From the NCBI GenBank assembly GCA_041666525.1, contig JBAYGT010000005.1:62001-126000 (forward strand): a stretch of DNA of 64,000 nt, in the 5' to 3' direction. This document shows, in pieces, positions 1 through 9,082 of the stretch. This DNA is from JBAXTZ01 sp041666525 (GTDB taxonomy: Bacteria > Bacillota > Negativicutes > JBAXTZ01). The stretch's first letter is position 1. The number at the start of each line of letters is the position of its first letter. The notes below the pieces were generated by a model. It was not told the DNA's origin, did not search any database, and saw nothing but the letters and a program-made list of their open reading frames with translations. Position numbers and translations under genes: made by a program.

Positions 1-134
1 GATTCTACACTTTCAATGATATCGGCAAAACTCGATAACGCTACTAATTTCACATCACTGCCTAAACGTTCGCCAAAAGCAACCGCCGCCTCATAAGTAA
101 ATGACCCAATCGGACCAAGATAACCCAGTTTCAT
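1..134 (-). CDS. pheA: Prephenate dehydratase, N-terminal fragment (runs off the window)
   Basis: The first 44 residues are present and the rest lies beyond base 1. The start MKLGYLGPIGSFTYEAA matches the opening of the periplasmic-binding-like fold of prephenate dehydratase, where the GP.GSFT motif is conserved. The enzyme converts prephenate to phenylpyruvate in phenylalanine synthesis. It begins directly with the dehydratase domain, so there is no N-terminal chorismate mutase fusion of the E. coli type. It follows aroA on the same strand after about 47 bases, closing the aromatic cluster. The C-terminal ACT regulatory domain expected for the family cannot be checked here. Confidence 0.88.
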   Translation of the reverse strand, partial: MKLGYLGPIGSFTYEAAVAFGERLGSDVKLVALSSFADIIESVE

Positions 135-181
135 AAACAAATTTCTCCCTCAAATATAATTCACTTAAGCCTAATTTTGAT

Positions 182-1462
182 CTAGCGAATAACCGCTGCA
201 AGCATTTTCGAAAATCCGGGAAAAGATATATCAATACAAGTGTCATTGACAATAATTGTCTGCCCGTCGGCAAATGATCCGGCAATTGCCGCCGCCATCG
301 CAATCCGGTGATCGTGATAACTTTCAATCACTGCGCCACGCAGTTTTTTTCCGCCTTGAATTACCATTCCGTCGGATAATTCTTCAATATTCGCGCCCAT
401 TTTACGAAACTCCGTTACAATCGCAGTTATCCGGTCAGATTCCTTGACGCGCAATTCCTGCGCACCGGATATCGTGGTTTTTCCTTCGGCGAGCATTGCT
501 AAAACGGCGATAACCGGAACTTCATCAATCAAGCGTGGCATAACATCTATGCCGATTTCTGTTCCCCGCAGCTTGCCGCCACGCACGATAATATCGCCAT
601 AGATTTCGGCATTACTTTCTGATATATTATCAAGTTCAATATTCGCGCCCATATTTTGCAACACATCAATTATTCCGGTACGCGTCGGATTTAATCCGAC
701 ATTGCGAATAATTAATTCAGAGTTTGGCAGCAATGCTGCGGCCGCCAAAAAAAATGCCGCCGAAGAGATGTCTCCCGGAACAAACAATTTTTGGGCAACT
801 AATTGCTTTGCAGTGACAACCGTTGCCTTGGTTCCCTCACTCCGGACATCGGCACCAAACGCCCGTAGCATCCGTTCAGTGTGATCACGTGACAACACCG
901 GCTCGGTTACACTGGTTGCGCCGTCAGCATACAACCCGGCCAACAAAATCGCCGATTTCACCTGTGCACTGGCAATTGCCGACCGCCAATCAATCGCTTT
1001 GAGCTTTCCGCCGTTGATCGTAAGTGGCGCCAAACATTTTTCACCAATTCCCGCAATCTGCGCCCCCATCGACCGCAGCGGCTCAGCCACGCGGTTCATC
1101 GGACGCCGTTGCAATGAAACATCACCAACAAGCCGGCTGATAAATGGTTGCCCGGCGAGGATGCCACTCAACAACCGCATTGTAGTCCCGGAATTTCCGG
1201 CATCCAGCGCAGTTGCCGGTTGACTCAAACCAAATAGACCCTTGCCTTCCACTTCAATCAAGCCGCTGTGGTCACTGATAACTATTCCCATTTTTCGAAA
1301 ACAAGCGATAGTACTCTTGCAATCCTCACCCTGCAAAAAACCGGAAATCTCACTCTTACCGTGGCTGATTGCTGCCAATATCACTGCACGGTGGGAAATT
1401 GATTTATCGCCCGGAACGGTAATATCCCCGTTAATAGCCGTTGCCCGCTTAACTGTCAACAT
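182..1462 (-). CDS. aroA: 3-phosphoshikimate 1-carboxyvinyltransferase (EPSP synthase)
   Basis: AroA joins phosphoenolpyruvate to shikimate-3-phosphate to form EPSP, the sixth shikimate-pathway step, in the cytoplasm. The 426-residue length is normal. The substrate motif PGDKSISHR lies at residues 17-25 and DAGNSGTTMRLL at about 87-98. KESDRI and DHRIAM occur towards the C terminus, all hallmarks of the family. An ATG nine bases upstream is also in frame, but GGAG sits right against it and is about nine bases from the start chosen here, so I prefer 1462. The gene overlaps the end of tyrA by 14 bases, which suggests translational coupling. Confidence 0.95.
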   Translation of the reverse strand: MLTVKRATAINGDITVPGDKSISHRAVILAAISHGKSEISGFLQGEDCKSTIACFRKMGIVISDHSGLIEVEGKGLFGLSQPATALDAGNSGTTMRLLSGILAGQPFISRLVGDVSLQRRPMNRVAEPLRSMGAQIAGIGEKCLAPLTINGGKLKAIDWRSAIASAQVKSAILLAGLYADGATSVTEPVLSRDHTERMLRAFGADVRSEGTKATVVTAKQLVAQKLFVPGDISSAAFFLAAAALLPNSELIIRNVGLNPTRTGIIDVLQNMGANIELDNISESNAEIYGDIIVRGGKLRGTEIGIDVMPRLIDEVPVIAVLAMLAEGKTTISGAQELRVKESDRITAIVTEFRKMGANIEELSDGMVIQGGKKLRGAVIESYHDHRIAMAAAIAGSFADGQTIIVNDTCIDISFPGFSKMLAAVIR

Positions 1463-2567
1463 GCTGCTCATCTCCGTCGCTGCTCACATTAAATCCCTGG
1501 TCGTTCAATAATTCCTTTGCAGAACACTGTTCACTTTCGCTTGCAAAAGCAATTCGAATTGCACCGTCAATGTTTTCCCGGACATGCAGAATTTCGATTT
1601 CGCAAATATTTAATTTGTTTTCGCCAATTATTTGCGTAAGTTTGGCGATTATCCCCGGCTGGTCTTTAACCGAAACAAAAATGTTAAACAAACTTGGTAA
1701 ATAATCGCGGCTGTGCTTTGGCAAACCCTCGCGCACAAACTTGGCTTTTGCCAAAAAAGCACGTAACGCAACGCCATTTTCAGCCGCAATTATTTCGCGC
1801 AGCTCGCCAATGTAATGCTCCAACTGCGCCAATTCCGGCAGCACTTCCTGTTTATTCAGCAACAAAATGTCCCGCCAAAGGTCAGGATTACTGGCGGCGA
1901 TGCGGGTTGTGTCGCGAAATCCGCCACCAGCAAAGGCCGCAAAATTAATACTGTCGCTAGTCGCCAACGCATTGGCAACCAACGCTGCCGCCAGGTGCGG
2001 CAAATGACTGATGCGCGCAACAATTTTATCGTGTTCGTCGGCTGAAATTGTTAACGGTATTGCACCAATGGCAGCTATTATCTGTTTTAATTTTTCAACA
2101 TGACTACTGTTTACTTTTCCTGTGGGTGTCAGGAAATAATAAGCATTTTCAAATAAATACGGCGTAGCCGCCCAAAACCCATTTTTTTCCGAACCAGCCA
2201 TCGGATGCCCGCCGATAAACGTTACTTCTGGCATAAATTCCGCTGCCAATTTTTCGGCATAACCTTTAACACTGCCAACATCGCTTACCAAAAATTGTCG
2301 TCCAGCCGTCAGCCTTCCAACGGCTCCAAATATTTCCTTATACGCGCCAAGCGGTGTCGCGACAAACACAATGCCCTCGTCGGCAAGCACTTCATCCAAG
2401 CTTGATGTAACAATATCAACCGCGCCTTTAGCAAGCGCCATATCAACGTTTTTGCTGTCCCGATCATAGCCGCGGATAATCCCTTTGAACCCTGAATTTT
2501 TCAGTGCCAACGCCAGTGATCCACCAATCAATCCCATTCCAATAATTATGATGTTATCTGTTCTCAT
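1449..2567 (-). CDS. tyrA: Prephenate dehydrogenase with C-terminal ACT domain
   Basis: TyrA oxidatively decarboxylates prephenate to 4-hydroxyphenylpyruvate using NAD(P)+, the committed tyrosine step. The N terminus carries the Rossmann loop GMGLIGG at residues 10-16. A GGHPMAGSEKNG segment follows, typical of the catalytic region of prephenate dehydrogenases. The last 75 or so residues (FNIFVSVKDQPGII onward) look like an ACT domain, the usual site of tyrosine feedback. A GGGAG ribosome site precedes the ATG by three bases. It lies between the DAHP synthase gene and aroA on the same strand, as in many Firmicutes aromatic clusters. Confidence 0.94.
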   Translation of the reverse strand: MRTDNIIIIGMGLIGGSLALALKNSGFKGIIRGYDRDSKNVDMALAKGAVDIVTSSLDEVLADEGIVFVATPLGAYKEIFGAVGRLTAGRQFLVSDVGSVKGYAEKLAAEFMPEVTFIGGHPMAGSEKNGFWAATPYLFENAYYFLTPTGKVNSSHVEKLKQIIAAIGAIPLTISADEHDKIVARISHLPHLAAALVANALATSDSINFAAFAGGGFRDTTRIAASNPDLWRDILLLNKQEVLPELAQLEHYIGELREIIAAENGVALRAFLAKAKFVREGLPKHSRDYLPSLFNIFVSVKDQPGIIAKLTQIIGENKLNICEIEILHVRENIDGAIRIAFASESEQCSAKELLNDQGFNVSSDGDEQHVDS

Positions 2568-2611
2568 AATCTCCCGCAGTTCCGCTTTTCGTTATAGTTG
2601 AAAACTACATT

Positions 2612-3613
2612 CTATATAACTTCCATAATTTTGCGCACTGAATTTACCAACAACCCGAATTTTTCCGGCTTGAGTGATTGTGCGCCATCGCAAAGTGCTT
2701 CTTTGGGACTGTGGTGCACTTCAATTATCAGTCCGTCTGCACCAACAGCTATCGCTGCTTTGGATAATGGCGCCACCATTTCCCACTTGCCGCAGGCATG
2801 GCTCGGATCAACGATAATTGGTAAATGGCTGAGTTCTTTAACTGCCGGAATAACGCTCAAATCCAGTGTGTTGCGGGTGTAAGTATCAAATGTGCGAATA
2901 CCACGCTCACATAATACGACCTGATGATTTCCGCCGGCCATAATATACTCCGCCGACATCAACAACTCTTCCAGCGTCGCGCACAAACCGCGTTTCAATA
3001 GAATCGGCTTCCGACTCTTTCCGGCACGTTTAAGCAACGAAAAATTTTGCATATTGCGGGCGCCGATTTGAATCATATCGGCATATTTTTCAACGACATC
3101 AAAAGTCTCGACACACATCACTTCAGTTACAAACGGCAATCCGCTCGATTCTCTGGCCGCTGCCAAGATTGCCAACCCGGCTTCCTCTAATCCTTGAAAG
3201 CTGTACGGTGAAGTACGCGGTTTATAAGCACCGCCACGAAACATGGTAGCGCCCAAACTTTTCACCAAATTCGCAGTTAGTATCATCTGTTCAACACTTT
3301 CCACCGAACACGGACCGGCGATAAATGCCTTGTGGCCGCCACCGACTGCGAAATCGCCAACCTGTACGATTGTATCTTCCTGATGAAACGCCCGGCTCGC
3401 CAATTTGTACGGATATTGGATGCGCATTACCCGTTCAATGCTGGAATTCACACTTAAGGTTTGTATATCAATGCGGCTGGTATCGCCGATCAAATGCAGC
3501 GAATTCCAATGCTCGCCATGAATTTGTTTAACTTCCACACCCAAACGATGTAACTGTTTTTTTAATTCAGCAACCGATTTTTTCTCGGCATTCGGTTTCA
3601 AAATAATAATCAT
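2612..3613 (-). CDS. aroF: 3-deoxy-7-phosphoheptulonate synthase (DAHP synthase, AroA-beta type)
   Basis: This enzyme condenses erythrose-4-phosphate with phosphoenolpyruvate, the first step of the shikimate pathway. Residues 1-75 form a ferredoxin-like N-terminal domain of the kind that gives feedback control in the Thermotoga-type enzymes. The barrel follows, with GPCSVES at 100-106, KPRTSPYSFQG at 131-141 and VDPSHACGKW near 270. The length of 333 residues is typical for this class. It is the first gene of the minus-strand cluster DAHP synthase - tyrA - aroA - pheA, so the pathway entry enzyme and the terminal branches are probably co-transcribed. Confidence 0.95.
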   Translation of the reverse strand: MIIILKPNAEKKSVAELKKQLHRLGVEVKQIHGEHWNSLHLIGDTSRIDIQTLSVNSSIERVMRIQYPYKLASRAFHQEDTIVQVGDFAVGGGHKAFIAGPCSVESVEQMILTANLVKSLGATMFRGGAYKPRTSPYSFQGLEEAGLAILAAARESSGLPFVTEVMCVETFDVVEKYADMIQIGARNMQNFSLLKRAGKSRKPILLKRGLCATLEELLMSAEYIMAGGNHQVVLCERGIRTFDTYTRNTLDLSVIPAVKELSHLPIIVDPSHACGKWEMVAPLSKAAIAVGADGLIIEVHHSPKEALCDGAQSLKPEKFGLLVNSVRKIMEVI

Positions 3614-3684
3614 CTATTTACCCTCAACCCTCTTCTTGTATGGCCTATTGTATCACACTAACCAGTCGCAGAAAAACAATTAGC

Positions 3685-4161
3685 TTATTTCCCCAGCGCC
3701 GGTAACATCACTGCTAAAACGGCAACAATAAGCAGCGCAGTCATGAACGGCCGGGCGATATTTTTCCATTTTCGGTTACCGTCAATGATTGCCGACGCGG
3801 CATGATTAATGCCGGACATTCCATAGAATATCAAAACTGCCGTCATAAGCGCAAAATAGGCATTTATCCCCCAGTGGCACGCCCAGGCAATCACTGTAGT
3901 CAACGCGACGGCAAGATTGTTTAGACCGCTTTGTATTTGATAGCGTCGATTGCCGTTGCCGTAACCAGATACTTTGTTTGCAGTTTCACCAAAAAATACG
4001 CTCTCAATGCCGGTCAGACCAGATAGCGAAATAATTACCAACGGTGTCAGTATTTCAAACCGGCTGATTGCATCGTGCCCAAAAAAATATGCCAATTGAA
4101 AAGCCGCAACAATTAGCACCCAACGAGTAATTTCCAATATTCCGCAAATACGGTCAAACAT
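3685..4161 (-). CDS. Small integral membrane protein of unknown function
   Basis: The protein has 158 residues and about four hydrophobic segments, at roughly residues 10-28, 36-52, 82-125 and 138-156. I see no catalytic motif. A loop with ETANKVSGYGNGNRRYQIQSG separates the first and second pairs of segments, and the general appearance resembles the DUF6790-type small membrane proteins, a weak assignment. The start overlaps the end of the ClC gene by eight bases, which points to co-transcription and possibly a shared role in ion handling. It is the last gene of the minus-strand ion-transport group. Confidence 0.6.
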   Translation of the reverse strand: MFDRICGILEITRWVLIVAAFQLAYFFGHDAISRFEILTPLVIISLSGLTGIESVFFGETANKVSGYGNGNRRYQIQSGLNNLAVALTTVIAWACHWGINAYFALMTAVLIFYGMSGINHAASAIIDGNRKWKNIARPFMTALLIVAVLAVMLPALGK

Positions 4162-5440
4162 CGCAGTTTTCCAACCTTTCCTTTTTCTCCTTTGCCAGAC
4201 TCCGTTCGACCAATTCTTCGTATATCGGCCGCGTTCCCAAAAAGTCAGCAGTCAGCATCGCTGCAACACACACAACGGCCAATGGCAAAAAACATACAAA
4301 CGAGTTAGTAAGTTCAGCGGTCAATGCAACGGCTGTAAGTGGCGCGCGTATTATCGCTGTAAAGTAACCACCCATAACCAAAACCATTATCATATTCAGA
4401 TCAGTTGTAATGCCAAGCGCTGCACAGCTTTTAGCGGCAATTAACCCAAGCAACATTCCCAACCCTAACAACGGCACAAATATTCCACCCGGAGCATTTG
4501 ACACCATACTCACCATGGTAAACAGCCATTTAAGCAAAAACAACACCACTACCCATAAAAGCAGCGAATTTTGAATTGCCGAAGTTGCAAAACAGCCTTC
4601 ACGCACGCCCAGCAGTTGCGGAGTAGTTAAGCCAAAGATCCCGGCAATAAGGAAAATGCCGACAAATTTGAGTTTCCCGTCGATACTTTGGCAACGATCA
4701 TATAACCAAAAATAGCTTTTACAAAAAAACGCTCCCAGCACGCCGGCAAGAACGCCGATCAAAATAATAATTCCGTACTCTGTGACTTTGGGAACGGGAA
4801 ACTCGGCAATTTTTATCAACGGCGCGATGCCAAACAGTTTTTCTGTAACCATTGTAGAAGTTATCGACGCCAACAAGACACATACCAACGTTAACGGTGA
4901 CAATTTTTTGTACAATTCCTCAATAGCAAACATCGCTCCGGCCAAAGGCGCATTCAGCGCTGCCGCCAATCCGGCGCCGGCGCCGCAACCAAATAACAGC
5001 TTAAAATCAATTTCAGTTTTGAACATTTTTTTTACACTGGCACCGACTAGTGATCCGATTTGCACGGACGGACCTTCACGTCCCAATGATAAACCGGCGC
5101 CCAAGCATAGTACTCCGCCAAAAATTTTATACGCAATGAGTTTTAGCCAATTTCGCTCGGAGGGATTAATAATCTCTTGCTGGGTCTGCGGTACACCGCT
5201 GCCGGAAATATAATTTTCATGTCGCACCAACCAGCCACACAACAATCCAGCACCTGCCAAAAACAAAAACAATACAATTAACAACCACCAGGTTTTGGCT
5301 GCATTTCGATAAAACACGTCCATAAATATAGCGGCATTTTCGACAAAATAGCGATATATCGAAATAGCGATACCGGCAGCCCCGCCAACTACAATACTCG
5401 CAGCAATAGTAATCCAGTAGCTTTTTTCTGTTTTTAACAT
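4154..5440 (-). CDS. ClC-family chloride transporter, probably H+/Cl- exchanger
   Basis: This is a 428-residue ClC protein with about ten or more membrane helices. The anion-pathway motifs are clear: GSGVPQ at 80-85, GREGPSVQIG at 120-129 (gating glutamate E122) and GGIFVP near 325. The segment FAIEEL near 171-176 keeps the second glutamate corresponding to the proton glutamate of the E. coli exchanger, so coupled H+/Cl- exchange is more likely than a passive channel. GAGGTT precedes the ATG. It sits between a CPA1 antiporter and a small membrane protein, a context that suggests pH or osmotic homeostasis. No cytoplasmic CBS domains are present. Confidence 0.9.
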   Translation of the reverse strand: MLKTEKSYWITIAASIVVGGAAGIAISIYRYFVENAAIFMDVFYRNAAKTWWLLIVLFLFLAGAGLLCGWLVRHENYISGSGVPQTQQEIINPSERNWLKLIAYKIFGGVLCLGAGLSLGREGPSVQIGSLVGASVKKMFKTEIDFKLLFGCGAGAGLAAALNAPLAGAMFAIEELYKKLSPLTLVCVLLASITSTMVTEKLFGIAPLIKIAEFPVPKVTEYGIIILIGVLAGVLGAFFCKSYFWLYDRCQSIDGKLKFVGIFLIAGIFGLTTPQLLGVREGCFATSAIQNSLLLWVVVLFLLKWLFTMVSMVSNAPGGIFVPLLGLGMLLGLIAAKSCAALGITTDLNMIMVLVMGGYFTAIIRAPLTAVALTAELTNSFVCFLPLAVVCVAAMLTADFLGTRPIYEELVERSLAKEKKERLENCDV

Positions 5441-5458
5441 ACAACCTCGTCAACAAGC

Positions 5459-6664
5459 TTATTTTAGCGGCAAGCGTGAATCTTCTTTGACTAGTTTAAG
5501 ATATTTTATCAGCGGCGCAACAGTCAGCCCCTGAACAATCAACGAAAATAATACTACCGCAAATGTATAAGAAAGTAAAATATCACGATAAGGAAAGTCC
5601 ATGGCAACTCCCATTACCATTGCCATGGACAACGCACCGCGCAACCCGCTCCACACCAACATATGTTGCCAGCTGTGAAGAATTTCTTTGCCAAACAGCC
5701 GAAACATTCCCGACAATGCGTAAACTGAGACCGCTCTGCCAAATAAAACAACGACTGCCCCAAACAAAAGTTGTTGCCAAAACGAAGTAGTAATAACTTT
5801 TGCCACCTCAATACCAATCAACAAAAACACTAATGAATTTACGGCAAACGCCGCGTATTCCCAAAACGCCATTACCGCGGTATAGGCACCAGCTGACAGG
5901 CGCTTGGAAATGCCGTAATTCCCGACAACCAAGCTTGCCACCACCACTGCGATGACACCTGATACAGAAATCATCTCGGCGCAGAGATATGTTCCATAAG
6001 CTGCGATTGTTGTCAAAGTCGTGCAAAGCAAATGATCTTTGGTTTTCATCATCAAGAGCGCAACAAGTGATCCAATAATCAATCCGACGGCAATTCCTCC
6101 ACAAACATTTTTGCCAAAAAGCAGCGTGCTGTCAAATAAAGAAAAGCTGTTTTGCACTATTATCTGCTGTACAACAATAAATAGCACTACTGCCACACCA
6201 TCATTGAACAAGCTTTCGGCTTCTACCACCATTGTAAGCCGTTCATTCATGCCGCTTTTACGGAAAATTGCCAACACAGAAATCGGGTCAGTTGGAGAAA
6301 TTATTGCACCGAACAATAGAGCAACAAATATCGGCATGCCGCACAGCAAACTCATCGACCAACCAATTGCACACATCGAAAGAATTGTACCACATAAAGC
6401 CAAAGCCAAAATCAGTTGCCATTTATGCTTCAAATATTGGATTTTGATGTTAATGCCACCTTCAAACAATAACGGCGGTAAGAATACGGCAAACAGCAGT
6501 TCGGGACTAAGATGCGCCCCCGGCAACAACTGCAACGAACCAAGAATCAAACCGGAAACTACCAGTGCTATCGTATACGGTATTCTTAGCACACGTCCTA
6601 ACATACCGACGATGAATGACGCCAACATCAACGCGACATATGTAAAAACTTCTGAGTTATGCAT
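5459..6664 (-). CDS. Na+/H+ antiporter of the CPA1 (NhaP/NHE) family
   Basis: A polytopic membrane protein of about 401 residues that should exchange cytoplasmic Na+ (or K+) for H+. It carries the family landmarks FLPPLLFEGG in an early helix, GAIISPTDP, and ESLFNDGVAVVLF with the ND pair of the ion-binding site, then WSGLRGALSMA towards the C terminus. An in-frame start lies 39 bases further upstream, but GGAG is six bases before the ATG at 6664, so the shorter start is preferred. The ClC gene follows after about 20 bases, so the two are probably one operon. There is no long cytoplasmic tail. Confidence 0.88.
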   Translation of the reverse strand: MHNSEVFTYVALMLASFIVGMLGRVLRIPYTIALVVSGLILGSLQLLPGAHLSPELLFAVFLPPLLFEGGINIKIQYLKHKWQLILALALCGTILSMCAIGWSMSLLCGMPIFVALLFGAIISPTDPISVLAIFRKSGMNERLTMVVEAESLFNDGVAVVLFIVVQQIIVQNSFSLFDSTLLFGKNVCGGIAVGLIIGSLVALLMMKTKDHLLCTTLTTIAAYGTYLCAEMISVSGVIAVVVASLVVGNYGISKRLSAGAYTAVMAFWEYAAFAVNSLVFLLIGIEVAKVITTSFWQQLLFGAVVVLFGRAVSVYALSGMFRLFGKEILHSWQHMLVWSGLRGALSMAMVMGVAMDFPYRDILLSYTFAVVLFSLIVQGLTVAPLIKYLKLVKEDSRLPLK

Positions 6665-6759
6665 AATTCTCCAAAAAAAAGTGGAATCCACGACAGACTC
6701 CACCTTAGATGATTATTCACTCTATCACACGCTGTTACTTTTCACACCATTCGTCAACA

Positions 6760-7266
6760 TTACACTTTTGAATTATCTTTTGAATTAAACGCAATTATCG
6801 TAAATCCCTTAAAAATCAAATTGATTCCGAAAAAGGTTCCTAATACCCAGTCCGCTGAAAGTGGTTTGCTGACAAGCAACGATAACACTAAATAACCGAG
6901 AATAAGTGAAATGATACCATTAAAAGCATACCATATCCGATGATCGCTGTTTATGAAAAATGCCGCTACTGCTCTGAAAATACCGTCAACAATAAAATAT
7001 CCGGCGAGAATGGCTACTATAAAAGAGATACCAATCAAAGGATGTAACCCCAACGAAAAACCACAGACAATAGTTATAATTCCCAATATAGCCCAAATCG
7101 ACTTGTTACCAACGCCGTTACTACGAAACGCCTGCATCAACTCTACCGCTCCGCCAAATACCAAAGCCATGCTTATGTATAACACACTCGCTATTCCAGC
7201 CATTACCGGCCAAATAATTGCGGCTAACCCAAGTACTACTAATAATGCCCCTAATCCTTTAATCAT
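6760..7266 (-). CDS. HdeD / DUF308-family membrane protein
   Basis: A 168-residue protein made of six short hydrophobic segments arranged as three pairs, with internal similarity between halves (LGLAAIIWPVMAG, LGIITIVCGF and SLILGYLVLSLL). This is the layout of the DUF308/HdeD family. E. coli HdeD is linked to acid resistance at high cell density, but the molecular function is unknown. AGGAG precedes the ATG closely. It lies just upstream of the Na+/H+ antiporter and ClC exchanger on the same strand, which fits a pH-stress theme. About 96 bases separate it from the antiporter start, so it may be expressed separately. Confidence 0.75.
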   Translation of the reverse strand: MIKGLGALLVVLGLAAIIWPVMAGIASVLYISMALVFGGAVELMQAFRSNGVGNKSIWAILGIITIVCGFSLGLHPLIGISFIVAILAGYFIVDGIFRAVAAFFINSDHRIWYAFNGIISLILGYLVLSLLVSKPLSADWVLGTFFGINLIFKGFTIIAFNSKDNSKV

Positions 7267-7416
7267 AATGCTCCTAACACAATATTGTTGAATCGCGCTC
7301 AGCTGTGGTACTCTACTTATAGTTCATCCCATCAAGTTGCAATCAACCACCCTCAACTCGATACATAATATAGCACATCTTAACGAATTACTCAATTCAG
7401 TACCATCAACAACACT

Positions 7417-9078
7417 TTAGCCGAGTAGCTTCAACACCATCGCTTCATACGGCCGTAACTCAATTTTGTCTAAATCAGTAATTACACAGTCATGATAATT
7501 TGCCAATAGTATTTCTGCGCCGTAATAATTTTTGTTCAACTTCGGTTCAAACAGTATAGCTTGTTCATAGAAGTTAGCAACAACCAAAAGCGTTTCTCGC
7601 TCAGCTACTCGCAAATACGCAAACACTTGCGGACTATCCAACGCTATATCCTGATACTCACCGCTACAAATCGTCTCGCTATTACGCCGCAATTCACACA
7701 ACATGCGATAATAATGAAAAACCGATTCGTTGTCAGCAACAGCCAGCTCAGCATTAATCTCATTATAGTTTTGTGGAATGCCAAGCCAAGGTATCCCGGT
7801 AGTGAACCCTGCGTTAGCAGAAGCGTTCCACTGCATTGGCGTACGCGAATTGTCGCGCGACTTGTCGCGCAGGATCGCCAGCATTTCCTCGGCTGACATC
7901 CCAGTCTCGGTTTTTAGCCGAAAGTTATTCGTTGATTCGACGTCTCGATATTGTTCAATTTTGTCATAATGAGCGTTGGTCATGCCAATTTCTTCACCTT
8001 GGTAAATATAAGGCGTGCCTTGCAAACAATGCAACACCGTCGCCAGCATTTTCGCCGACCGCACACGGTATTTCCCGTCATCCCCGAAGCGCGACACCAC
8101 ACGCGGTTGGTCGTGATTGCACCAAAACAGCGCGTTCCAGCCGTCACCTTGCTGCATCCCCAGTTGCCATTCGGAAATTATTTTTTTTAAGCGCAAAAAA
8201 TCAAAAGGCATTTTCGTCCATTTGTCACCGTCTTTATAATCAACTTTCAAGTGGTGAAAACTAAACGTCATACTCAATTCGTGATTGTTCGGATTAGTAT
8301 AACGAACACAATTCTCAATACTTGTCGAAGACATCTCTCCGACAGTGACCATATTATAAGGTGAAAAAACAGCAGCGTTCATTTCCTGCAAAAATTCGTG
8401 GACTCTCGGCCCGTCGGTGTAATACTTTCTGCCATCGGCCATAGCGTTTTCCAAGGTATCGTTCAAAAAATCCTGCTGTTTGGAAATTAAATTAATTACA
8501 TCCAAGCGAAAACCATCAATACCTTTTTGCGCCCAAAAATTCATCATCGCGTAAATTTCCCGACGCAGTTCAGGGTTTTCCCAATTCAAATCGGCTTGCG
8601 TCACATCAAACAAATGCAGATAATAGTCATCAGTCGCAGGATTATACTCCCAGGCATTGCCGCCAAATTTCGACTGCCAGTTATTGGGTTGGTCGCGCCA
8701 GATATAATAATCGCGGAACTTGTTGTTATGCGATTTTTTTGCTTCCTGAAACCATTTATGTTCAGTAGACGTATGGTTAACAACGATATCCATAATTATC
8801 TTCAACCCGCGACGGTGCGCTTCGTTAAGCAATATTTCTAAATCTTCCATAGTGCCAAAATCCGGATTAACCGAATAATAATCACTAATATCATAACCAT
8901 TGTCTCGCATCGGCGAATGATATACCGGCGTCAGCCAAACTATTTCTACGCCAAGCAATTTGATGTAATCCAATTTTGTTGTTATTCCCGGCAAATCCCC
9001 TTGACCATTGCCGGTAGTATCACAAAAACTCTTGGGATATATCTGATACACTACGGATTTTTTCCACCACTCAATCAT
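7417..9078 (-). CDS. treC: Trehalose-6-phosphate hydrolase (GH13)
   Basis: TreC splits cytoplasmic trehalose-6-phosphate into glucose and glucose-6-phosphate. The 553-residue protein aligns by eye through its whole catalytic part with E. coli TreC. Shared blocks include YQIYPKSF (11-18), NGYD, NHTS, FDVTQADLNWENP, VGEMSS and WCNHDQPR. The catalytic GH13 triad is visible as D193 (GFRLDV), E248 (GEMSS) and D323 (NHDQPR). An upstream in-frame start at 9120 would overlap treB by 38 bases. The chosen ATG follows the treB stop by four bases with AGAGG ahead of it. It forms an operon with treB; no treR regulator is in the window. Confidence 0.93.
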   Translation of the reverse strand: MIEWWKKSVVYQIYPKSFCDTTGNGQGDLPGITTKLDYIKLLGVEIVWLTPVYHSPMRDNGYDISDYYSVNPDFGTMEDLEILLNEAHRRGLKIIMDIVVNHTSTEHKWFQEAKKSHNNKFRDYYIWRDQPNNWQSKFGGNAWEYNPATDDYYLHLFDVTQADLNWENPELRREIYAMMNFWAQKGIDGFRLDVINLISKQQDFLNDTLENAMADGRKYYTDGPRVHEFLQEMNAAVFSPYNMVTVGEMSSTSIENCVRYTNPNNHELSMTFSFHHLKVDYKDGDKWTKMPFDFLRLKKIISEWQLGMQQGDGWNALFWCNHDQPRVVSRFGDDGKYRVRSAKMLATVLHCLQGTPYIYQGEEIGMTNAHYDKIEQYRDVESTNNFRLKTETGMSAEEMLAILRDKSRDNSRTPMQWNASANAGFTTGIPWLGIPQNYNEINAELAVADNESVFHYYRMLCELRRNSETICSGEYQDIALDSPQVFAYLRVAERETLLVVANFYEQAILFEPKLNKNYYGAEILLANYHDCVITDLDKIELRPYEAMVLKLLG

Positions 9079-9082
9079 CTTT

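Noticed and set aside
6039..6788. 249-codon open frame on the plus strand
   Set aside because: It is the antisense of the Na+/H+ antiporter gene, whose motifs are unmistakable; no ribosome site or family match on the plus strand.
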